A stretch of DNA of 64,000 nt, taken from assembly GCA_016280595.1 (NCBI GenBank), contig JAEEHB010000029.1:16809-80808 (forward strand). The letters run 5' to 3'. The DNA is from Clostridiaceae bacterium (GTDB lineage: Bacteria > Bacillota > Clostridia > Oscillospirales > Acutalibacteraceae). The translations under genes and the position numbers were made by a program. This document shows, piece after piece, positions 57,110-64,000 of the stretch (within the stretch, counting starts at the first letter, position 1; each line of letters opens with the position of its first letter). Under the pieces are notes generated by a model. That model was not told where the DNA came from, ran no database searches, and saw only the letters and a list, made by a program, of their open reading frames with translations.

Positions 57110-58342
57110 TCAGGTACGGTAATCTCCGTTTATTTTGACATAGTCGTATGTAAGGTCACAGCCCCACGCCTTTGAAGAGGCCGTGCCGCTGTTCAGTTCA
57201 ACAAGGATTTCAATCTCTTTTTCGAGCAGGATTTCTTTTGCCTTTTCTTCCGAGAATTCAACTCCCGCTCCGTTTCTGCACACGCAGATTTCGCCTTTTG
57301 GGCTTCTGAACGAAACATCGATTTTGTTCACATCAACATCCGCCTTGCTGTAGCCTATCGCGCACAGCACCCTGCCCCAGTTTGCGTCCGCGCCGAACAT
57401 TGCCGCCTTGAGCAGAGACGAGCAGATAACGCTCTTGGCAACAGTCTTTGCGCACTTGAGGTCGGAGGCGCCCGTTACGGTGCATTCAAGCAGTTTGGTG
57501 GCGCCTTCGCCGTCGCCCGCGAGCATTCTGCAAAGCGAAACGGTTACGGTGTTGAGAGCCTTCATAAACGCCGAAAAATCTTCACCCTCGCCTGTTACGG
57601 GCTCGTTGCCCGCAAGTCCGTTTGCGATAACGCAGACCATATCGTTTGTGGATGTGTCGCCGTCAACGGATATCATATTGAATGTGCTCTGAATATCGCC
57701 CGAGAGCGCTTTCTGAAGCATCGCGGAGGATATGGCGGCATCCGTTGTGATGAACACGAGCATTGTTGCCATATCGGGATGAATCATTCCGCTGCCCTTG
57801 GCTATACCGCCTATGCGGCAGGTTTTTCCGCCGAGTTCAAATTCAACGGCGATTTCCTTTTTAATCGTGTCGGTGGTCATTATGCCTTCCGCCGCGTCTG
57901 TGCTGCCGTCCTTTGAAAGAGAAGCGCCGAGCGCCTTCATTCCGCCTGCAATCGGCTCAATATCAAGAGGCTGGCCGATAACGCCCGTGGAGGCAACGAT
58001 AACATCGTTTGCACCGATGCCGAGTTCATCCGCAAGCAGACCGCTCATCTGCTGAGCAATTTCAATTCCGTTTGCGTTGCAGGTGTTGGCGTTTCCGCTG
58101 TTGCAGATAACCGCCTGCGCCTTGCCGTCGGCAAGATGCTGCTTTGTGACAACGAGCGGCGCGCCCTTTACGAGATTGGTGGTATATACCGCCGCCGCAG
58201 TGCCGGGCACTTCGCTGAATATAACGGAAAGATCTTTTTTATCTCTGTTTTTGCGTATTCCGCAGTGTATTCCGCCTGCCGTAAAACCTTTCGCGGCGCA
58301 GACGCCGCCTTCAACTTTTTTCATTTTTACGCTCTCCTTCAT
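57110..58342 (-). CDS. argJ: Bifunctional ornithine acetyltransferase/N-acetylglutamate synthase
   Basis: GMIHPDMATMLVFITTDAAISSAMLQKAL...ISVDGDTSTNDMV; alternative start ATG 58324 has its own RBS GGAGAG. Confidence 0.96.
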   Translation of the reverse strand: MKESVKMKKVEGGVCAAKGFTAGGIHCGIRKNRDKKDLSVIFSEVPGTAAAVYTTNLVKGAPLVVTKQHLADGKAQAVICNSGNANTCNANGIEIAQQMSGLLADELGIGANDVIVASTGVIGQPLDIEPIAGGMKALGASLSKDGSTDAAEGIMTTDTIKKEIAVEFELGGKTCRIGGIAKGSGMIHPDMATMLVFITTDAAISSAMLQKALSGDIQSTFNMISVDGDTSTNDMVCVIANGLAGNEPVTGEGEDFSAFMKALNTVTVSLCRMLAGDGEGATKLLECTVTGASDLKCAKTVAKSVICSSLLKAAMFGADANWGRVLCAIGYSKADVDVNKIDVSFRSPKGEICVCRNGAGVEFSEEKAKEILLEKEIEILVELNSGTASSKAWGCDLTYDYVKINGDYRT

Positions 58343-59265
58343 AAGACAAGTCCTGTTTTTTCATCGAGACCCATGAGTATATTCATATTCTGTATTGCGG
58401 CGCCGCTCGCGCCTTTGCCGAGGTTATCGAATCTTGAAACGAGCAGTATTCTTTCCGCGTTGCCGGTGACGGTGATTTCCATACAGTCTCTGCCCGAAAG
58501 AGCATCGGCGTAAAGGAAAGCCGCGCTGCCGTCTTTTGTGAATTTCACAAGGCCGTTTTGATTGTTGTAGTAAGAGATATATGTCTCTTCGATTTTTTCG
58601 ATGTTTCCGTTTATCATATCCGCTGTCAGAGGCACCGTAACTTCCATACCGGAGTAATACGGGGCAACTACGGGGCAGAAAACGGGGGCTTTTTCAAGGC
58701 CGCAGATTTTTTTCATCTCGGGCAGATGCTTATGGCTCTGTGTCAGACCGTACATGCCGGGAGACGCGAGTTTTGAAGCGGTTTCGGGGTTTTCGTAATC
58801 CGCTATCATTTTTTTGCCGCCGCCCGAATAACCCGTGAGCGAAAAGCAGGAAAGAGATGTGTCCGCCGGAATTATGCCCGCCTCAACAAGCGGGGCGACA
58901 AGGGCGATAAAGCCGCTCGCGTGACAGCCGGGATTTGCGATTCTCGCCGAAGACGCAATCTTTTCATGAAGACCCGTAAGCTCGGGAAAACCGTATGCCC
59001 AGTCATCGTCTGTGCGGTGGGCGGTGGAAGTGTCGATTATCTTAACGCTGCTGCCCTGCGCAAGAGCGACCGCCTCAACAGCCGCGGCATCGGGCAGACA
59101 GAGAAAAGCTATATCCGCCTCGTAAAGCGCCTGCTTTCTTGCGCTCTCATCTTTTCTGAGCGCGTCGGGAAGGGTGATAAGTTCAATATCTCCCCTGCCG
59201 GCGAGTCTTTCGTTTATTCTCAGGCCGGTGGTGCCGGCACTGCCGTCAATAAATACTTTAGTCAT
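58339..59265 (-). CDS. argC: N-acetyl-gamma-glutamyl-phosphate reductase (short type-2 form)
   Basis: MTKVFIDGSAGTTGLRINERL...IDTSTAHRTDDDWAYGFPEL...SARIANPGCHASGFI. Confidence 0.94.
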   Translation of the reverse strand: MTKVFIDGSAGTTGLRINERLAGRGDIELITLPDALRKDESARKQALYEADIAFLCLPDAAAVEAVALAQGSSVKIIDTSTAHRTDDDWAYGFPELTGLHEKIASSARIANPGCHASGFIALVAPLVEAGIIPADTSLSCFSLTGYSGGGKKMIADYENPETASKLASPGMYGLTQSHKHLPEMKKICGLEKAPVFCPVVAPYYSGMEVTVPLTADMINGNIEKIEETYISYYNNQNGLVKFTKDGSAAFLYADALSGRDCMEITVTGNAERILLVSRFDNLGKGASGAAIQNMNILMGLDEKTGLVL

Positions 59266-59311
59266 ATAGTCAATTTCTCCGGAATAATAAAAAGGAAATG
59301 TAATAATCGGG

Positions 59312-59340
59312 ATTATACAACCTTATATGCAATAAGTCAA
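59312..59340 (-). promoter_or_regulatory. Promoter of argCJBD
   Basis: Minus strand TTGACT - 17 bp - TATAAT (59340 to 59312). Confidence 0.75.
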
Positions 59341-59375
59341 GAAAAAATACAAAAATTCTGAATATTTTATTATTT

Positions 59376-59431
59376 TATGCAAATATTTCTGCATATTATG
59401 CCGAATTATTGACTTTTTATGCATAAAATGT
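59376..59431. promoter_or_regulatory. Candidate ArgR boxes
   Basis: AT-rich dyads TATGCAAATATTTCTGCATA and TTTTATGCATAAAA upstream of the argC promoter, resembling ARG-box half sites. Confidence 0.4.
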
Positions 59432-59459
59432 AAAATTTACGCACCGTACCCCTCCTGTA

Positions 59460-59488
59460 TTGAATTGCGGGAAACAGCGTGATATAAT
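59460..59488 (+). promoter_or_regulatory. Promoter of the Thr-rich lipoprotein gene
   Basis: TTGAAT (59460-59465) - 17 bp - TATAAT (59483-59488). Confidence 0.7.
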
Positions 59489-59532
59489 GGAAATACAAAT
59501 TATAATACAAAATAAAATCAGAGGTGAATCAT

Positions 59533-60516
59533 ATGATTAAAAAGATACTTGCCGTGCTTATCTGCGCAGTGCTGGTGTTCTCTTTTGCCGCGTGCAACAA
59601 GGATAACGGCGGTGAAACCACCGCTCCCTCAACTTCGGAAACTTCTTCCGGCACGGTAACCGAAACCGAGACTCAGACCGAAACGGACACCGGGGCTCCC
59701 GTGTCAACGGAGACAACCGCTGAGCCGACAACCGAAACCACGACCGAAACCACAACCGAAACGACTACGGAAACAACAACCGAGTCGACCACGGCAAAGC
59801 CGACAACCACCAAAGCGACCACGAAGGCAACAACAAAAGCCACAACCAAGGCGACCACAACAAAAGCAACTACAACCGCCAAACCTAAGCCGAAAGTGCC
59901 CTCAAGCAAGGCTGAGATAGTTGCTCTCTACAACGCCGCCACATCAAGAGCCGCTTCGGCGAAACCCGGCTACACGAAGAAGAGAGTGACCCAGCTCAAC
60001 AACCTGCAGATGGGCGCGCTCTCAAGGCTTGATGTCGTGCGCGAAGCGGTAGGCGATTTTATGGGTGAAGGCACAACCAACACCACCGTTTCAAAGGGCA
60101 AATTCAACGGCAAAGACCTTAAGGTTTCAACCCTCAAGGAGAGCGAAGTACAGAGCGCAACCTGCACCCTCTCCCCCGACGGCAAATACTATGATATAAC
60201 CATCACTCTCAAAAACGAGACCAACCTCAGCAAGAAGTCAAGCGCAATCGGCAAGATTACCGACGACTACAAAGACGCCGAGGAAATGAAGAACGGTATG
60301 GCAGAAGGCGGCGCGGGCGTTGATTCGATAGACCTCAAATCGACAAGCGTGGTAATCAAGGCAAAAATCAACGTTGAGAATAAGAACTTCTCCTCGCTTT
60401 CGCACACGCTCAAAATGGCAGCAACCTTCCACAATGTAAAATACAGCATTGTTAAAGTAAGTTCCGCTTCCGGAGAACTCGTGACACAGGTTGACTACAC
60501 AGGATTCAAATATTAA
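59533..60516 (+). CDS. Lipoprotein with long Thr-rich low-complexity linker
   Basis: MIKKILAVLICAVLVFSFAAC lipobox; TTETTTETTTE...TTKATTKATTKATTKATTTKATTTAKPKPKVP linker; globular C-terminus; RBS gaggtg upstream of ATG 59533. Confidence 0.85.
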   Translation: MIKKILAVLICAVLVFSFAACNKDNGGETTAPSTSETSSGTVTETETQTETDTGAPVSTETTAEPTTETTTETTTETTTETTTESTTAKPTTTKATTKATTKATTKATTTKATTTAKPKPKVPSSKAEIVALYNAATSRAASAKPGYTKKRVTQLNNLQMGALSRLDVVREAVGDFMGEGTTNTTVSKGKFNGKDLKVSTLKESEVQSATCTLSPDGKYYDITITLKNETNLSKKSSAIGKITDDYKDAEEMKNGMAEGGAGVDSIDLKSTSVVIKAKINVENKNFSSLSHTLKMAATFHNVKYSIVKVSSASGELVTQVDYTGFKY

Positions 60517-60535
60517 AAACACAGCATAAATAATT

Positions 60536-60572
60536 AAAAGGACTGCGGATTAAAAACCCGCAGTCTTTTTAT
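60536..60572 (+). terminator. Rho-independent terminator
   Basis: aaaaggactgcggattaaaaacccgcagtctttttat. Confidence 0.85.
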
Positions 60573-60951
60573 TGGGAGCGGCTGATAAAATGCAGAATTT
60601 CGGGTCGCTTCACTCCGATAACTATATGCTCACGCATATCCTGTGTTGCGAGCGGATGATATCCGCCCCTACGATGTCAGGTATTAGGGATTAGGCTGTG
60701 AGGTATTAGCATTCCCGCGCCTGCGGCACGGACGGAACGCCGAAACGGCGTTCCCTACAATGTGTTTTATAAAAAATACATATTGTTATTGATGTAACTA
60801 CCTCAGCGGCACTTAGGGAGGACGAAGAAACGGATGAAAACGGCGATTATTTCGGCCGACGACAGTATCGGGATACGGCAAGGCCGAAAGAACGCCGAGA
60901 AAAGACAATAATAAACAATTCCTTATAACAAATCATATCGAACAAACAAAA

Positions 60952-60978
60952 GAAGTGCGAGCCTGAAACTCGCACTTC
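60952..60978. terminator. Terminator-like hairpin
   Basis: gaagtgcgagcctgaaactcgcacttc. Confidence 0.6.
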
Positions 60979-61026
60979 CGTTAAACCATTGTCTTTTCGA
61001 TTTTCGCCGTTTATTCTACGACCGAA

Positions 61027-61524
61027 TCAGAATTCTTGGTACAAGGGGCGGCCATAAGCATCGGTAGGATAATCTCCCCTGAACAGCTTAACCGCCTCAA
61101 CCGTATTGATAATCTGACCGATGAGCAGCGCGATGCCGCCGAGGCCGAATATCCATGAGGTCAGGATGCCGACGATAAGGAGAATGATGCAGTTCTTCGC
61201 CTTATCTTTCATGCCGCGGTAATAGTAGCCGAAGCCGAAAAGGCCGAATACGAGATGAAGCAATGCCGCCCAGTAAGCGGAGCGGGGCTTTGTGGTTTCG
61301 GGAGCGGGCTCCTGATAGCCGCCGTAAGCCTGATAAGGCTGCTGATAGGGGGGCTGCTGATAATTCTGCTGGTAGTTCTGCTGATAATCGTTCTGATATG
61401 CGGGCTGCTCTTCGGGCGCGGGCGCGGCTTCGGGCTGCGGTGCGTCGACAGCGGCTTTCATTCCGCAGAACGGGCAGAAGGCGGATGTGTCAAGAATAGT
61501 CTTTCCGCATGACGGACAAATCAT
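61027..61524 (-). CDS. Zinc-ribbon membrane protein with Gln/Tyr-rich linker (TM2-like)
   Basis: MICPSCGKTILDTSAFCPFCGMKAA...QNDYQQNYQQNYQQPPYQQPYQAYGGYQ... then two TM segments (LLHLVFGLFGFGYYYRGMKDKAKN..). Confidence 0.85.
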   Translation of the reverse strand: MICPSCGKTILDTSAFCPFCGMKAAVDAPQPEAAPAPEEQPAYQNDYQQNYQQNYQQPPYQQPYQAYGGYQEPAPETTKPRSAYWAALLHLVFGLFGFGYYYRGMKDKAKNCIILLIVGILTSWIFGLGGIALLIGQIINTVEAVKLFRGDYPTDAYGRPLYQEF

Positions 61525-61615
61525 AGTTATATACCTCACTTATGTTTTTTCTTAATTTTATCACGGCACAGCCGTGCTTTCAAGCACATATTTTTTACAA
61601 AAAAGTTAAGAATTT

Positions 61616-62605
61616 TCAAAGAAGGATTTTCACATAGGCAATATTCGTGCGCTCGTAAGTGTAACTGATATGAAGGGCGCCCGAGTGATAAACGGCGGCG
61701 GGATATGAAAACTCGCTGTCTTTCTTTTCCTCTTCAAGAGTAAGAAAATGCGTGAATGTATTGCCGCCGTCTGCGGAAACCTGCACGGTGAGCGGCGAGC
61801 GCTCGCCCCAGTTTTCGCTCACGGGATTTGAAACGAGAAAGATTCTGCCGTCGGGCACTTTCACAAGGTCAATACCGCTGTTGTTATTGGGCAAACCGGT
61901 CGGATAGGCCTCGCACCAGGTTTCGCCCTCATCCGCGCTCTCGCTTCTGTAAATTCTGCCGGCGGCGGTGCGGGCAAACATATGCACCGTGCCGTCATCG
62001 CTCTGCCAGAGCGTCGGCTGAATCATCGGGATTTTGTTGGTCGAATAGTTGTTTTCGGAGTTCAGAATCGGAACGGCGTATTCGGTCTTTACACGCCTGC
62101 CCTTTCTCCAGGTGACGCCGTCGTCATCGGAAATATCGGTAAAACTTACCCAGCCGTGATGCTCGGTCGATGCGGGCGCGAGCACTCTGCCGCTTTCGAG
62201 CCTTAAGCACTTGTTTCTCACGGGTCCTCTGCCTCCGCTCCTGTCGCCGGGCACAAGTTCGCGCGGCTGTGAAAAGGTCCTGCCCGAGTCAAAGGAGGAA
62301 GCGTAAAATGTCTTCCAGGCGGCAATCTTTTTGCCGACCTTGAAAAACAGGCGGATTTCGCCGCTTTTCATAAGGAAAAGCACGGGATTCCAGTGAGGGA
62401 TATCCTTCGCTCGGCTCAGTTTGCGGGGCGGCATAAAGCCGGATGAATCTTTGACCGTATACCAGATATCTACATCGTCCCTGCCCTCTTTTGTGCCGCC
62501 GAACCAGGCGAATACCACGCTGCCGTCATCAAGCGGCAGAAGAGTTGAGGCGTGGCAGTTTGCCGTGGGCAGTGTGTCACAGACAAAATACTTTTCAATT
62601 TTCAT
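61616..62605 (-). CDS. Sialidase/neuraminidase-like beta-propeller family protein
   Basis: CHASTLLPLDDGSVVFAWFGGTKEGRDDVDIWYTV...SSFDSGRTFSQPRELVP...DISDDDGVTWRKGRRV...SADEGETWCEAYPTGLPNNNSGIDLVKVPDGRIFLVSNP: repeated Asp-box-like motifs. Confidence 0.85.
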   Translation of the reverse strand: MKIEKYFVCDTLPTANCHASTLLPLDDGSVVFAWFGGTKEGRDDVDIWYTVKDSSGFMPPRKLSRAKDIPHWNPVLFLMKSGEIRLFFKVGKKIAAWKTFYASSFDSGRTFSQPRELVPGDRSGGRGPVRNKCLRLESGRVLAPASTEHHGWVSFTDISDDDGVTWRKGRRVKTEYAVPILNSENNYSTNKIPMIQPTLWQSDDGTVHMFARTAAGRIYRSESADEGETWCEAYPTGLPNNNSGIDLVKVPDGRIFLVSNPVSENWGERSPLTVQVSADGGNTFTHFLTLEEEKKDSEFSYPAAVYHSGALHISYTYERTNIAYVKILL

Positions 62606-62823
62606 CAGATTTCAAAATCTTCCGGATTTGCTCCGGGTATTTCCGCGGGCTTTTCGGGCACTCTTTTCATCACATCGTATCTGTAGGACCTGCAGCTTGA
62701 GTTTTTGTCAACAATACCCTTTTTGTCGCACAGCACGCTCTCGCCGTCGGGTGAGAGTCTCCCTCTTTTGCAGTAAGAGCATCTGGGCGGATATTTTGCC
62801 GCGCTGAGAAGTTTCTTTTTCAT
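62605..62823 (-). CDS. Small CxxC protein of unknown function (72 aa)
   Basis: MKKKLLSAAKYPPRCSYCKRGRLSPDGESVLCDKKGIVDKNSSCRSYRYDVMKRVPEKP; packed between neighbouring genes with touching ends. Confidence 0.65.
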   Translation of the reverse strand: MKKKLLSAAKYPPRCSYCKRGRLSPDGESVLCDKKGIVDKNSSCRSYRYDVMKRVPEKPAEIPGANPEDFEI

Positions 62824-62824
62824 A

Positions 62825-64000
62825 TTATATCAGCTCCGTGTATGGAATTCTGCCGTTTGTGAATTTGCCGTAATCGATTTCTTTGCCGAGAATAAAGGCG
62901 CGTTTTACCTGCTTTGCGCCCTGCACATAGTCCGCGCGTCCCGGGCAGAAAGGATAAAAACCCAGTATGCCGAATATATACCAGATTGCGGTTGTGCCGT
63001 TGTCCTCGTCGCCGGGGAATCCGTCATCTTTATAAGAAAACGCCTCTTCGCAGAGTTTCTTTACCCAGTACGCCGTTTTCGCGGTTTCACCGAGTTCTGA
63101 GTATATGTACGGTATGTGGAAACTCGGCTGATTTGAAATCGCGCACTGCCCGAAATCGGCCGACGCCATTTCGGTAATTTCGTGTATCTCGCACGAGTAT
63201 CCTGCTATGTTGTAATCGGGTTTCGTCGCAAATAGTTCATCGATTTTTTCAATCAGTTTTTCCCTGCCGCCGTAAAGCGCCGCGAGACCGTGCATATCGT
63301 GGGGCACGGCAAAGGAATTCTGCCAGGCGCTGCCCTCCGTGTAGTCCCTGCCCCAGTCAATAGGTGAAAAACCGGGGCGGAAATTTCCCGCCGTATCCTT
63401 AGGCCTCATGAAGCCCGTTTCGGGGTCAAAGAGATTTTTATAGTTTTTCGCTCTCGCGGCAAACTCTTTTTCAATATCTTCCCTGCCGAGAATCTTCGCG
63501 ATTACTGCAATACACCAATCGCCGTATGCCGCGTCGAGAGTCAGGTTTACGCTCTCATTCTGCTCGTCATAGGGTACATATCCCAGTCTGCAGTAAGACT
63601 CCGCCCCGTTTCTGCCGAAATAATCCTCGGGGGCATTCCGGGTGGCGTGTTTGAGCATACCTTCAAGCGCGGTTTCAAGCACGGGCCTGTCAATAAGCCC
63701 TTTCACCGCCGCGTCGCAGATTACCGCATCCACAAGGGTTGAGGGCATGCAGCCGCGCTCGCCTATTGATATCCATCTGGGCAGCCAGCCGCACTCGGTG
63801 TAATCGCGCACAAAAGACTCGACCATAAGTTTCATTTCGTCTTTCGCGACAAGCGAGAAAAACGGATAAACCGTGCGGTAGGTGCCACAGAATCCGTAGC
63901 CGGTAAAACTAACGCCATAACGAATTTCGCCACTGTGCGGGCAGTAGTGCACTCCGGTGCCCTCGGCGTTTAACTCGGAGCATCTGTGCGGGTAAAGAAA
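62825..64000 (-). CDS. GH92-family glycosidase, partial (5' end beyond window)
   Basis: Frame stays open to the window edge (FLYPHRCSELNAEGTGVHYCPHSGEIRYG...); GTYRTVYPFFSLVAKDEMKLMVESFVRDYTECGWLPRWI...GFPGDEDNGTTAIWYIFGILGFYPFCPG typical of GH92. Confidence 0.88.
   Translation of the reverse strand, partial: FLYPHRCSELNAEGTGVHYCPHSGEIRYGVSFTGYGFCGTYRTVYPFFSLVAKDEMKLMVESFVRDYTECGWLPRWISIGERGCMPSTLVDAVICDAAVKGLIDRPVLETALEGMLKHATRNAPEDYFGRNGAESYCRLGYVPYDEQNESVNLTLDAAYGDWCIAVIAKILGREDIEKEFAARAKNYKNLFDPETGFMRPKDTAGNFRPGFSPIDWGRDYTEGSAWQNSFAVPHDMHGLAALYGGREKLIEKIDELFATKPDYNIAGYSCEIHEITEMASADFGQCAISNQPSFHIPYIYSELGETAKTAYWVKKLCEEAFSYKDDGFPGDEDNGTTAIWYIFGILGFYPFCPGRADYVQGAKQVKRAFILGKEIDYGKFTNGRIPYTELI

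Noticed and set aside
60580-60950. Possible small gene or ncRNA in the gap after the Thr-rich lipoprotein
   Set aside because: Only decayed hairpin repeats and terminators; no supported ORF or RNA family recognised by eye
1-64000. tRNA/rRNA genes and prophage or transposase genes
   Set aside because: No cloverleaf, rRNA consensus, transposase or phage structural proteins recognised among ORFs or intergenic regions; a tRNAscan/Infernal run would settle this

Overview
This is a chromosomal window that looks like an anaerobic, gut-type Firmicute (Clostridia/Oscillospiraceae-like; inferred from gene content, not searched). From left to right it contains: (1) grpE-hrcA with a perfect CIRCE operator. 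(2) Three very large secreted proteins with different N-terminal domains (PPC-like repeats; CxxC/choice-of-anchor-J repeats; GLUG-like repeats). All three end in the same ~300-aa C-terminal module (SLTL.GDIG.N ... YGSSLVL.TKT..R.YF..P.G.SID ... YN.YA..YF-end). (3) A GPH/MFS-type transporter and a GH92-type glycosidase. (4) A GntR-ABC-permease-permease-CPBP protease operon with a perfect 16-bp palindromic operator over its promoter. (5) A metallophosphoesterase and a YolD/Y-family polymerase pair. (6) queT preceded by a preQ1-I riboswitch candidate. (7) A capsule/teichoic-like polysaccharide cluster whose polymerase gene ends in translated interspersed palindromic repeats, followed by a GIY-YIG ORF and a 68-bp tandem repeat array. 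(8) A Gram-positive type IV pilus-like operon with a PilM-PilN fusion, PilO, several prepilins, a GspK-like prepilin lacking Glu5 and a 2550-aa secreted giant protein. (9) argC-J-B-D. (10) A Thr-rich lipoprotein, a zinc-ribbon/TM2-like protein, a sialidase-like protein, a small CxxC protein and a second, truncated GH92. The best candidates for something under-described are the shared C-terminal module, the giant protein inside the pilus operon, and the in-frame palindromic repeats next to the GIY-YIG gene. No rRNA, tRNA, CRISPR array or prophage was identified.
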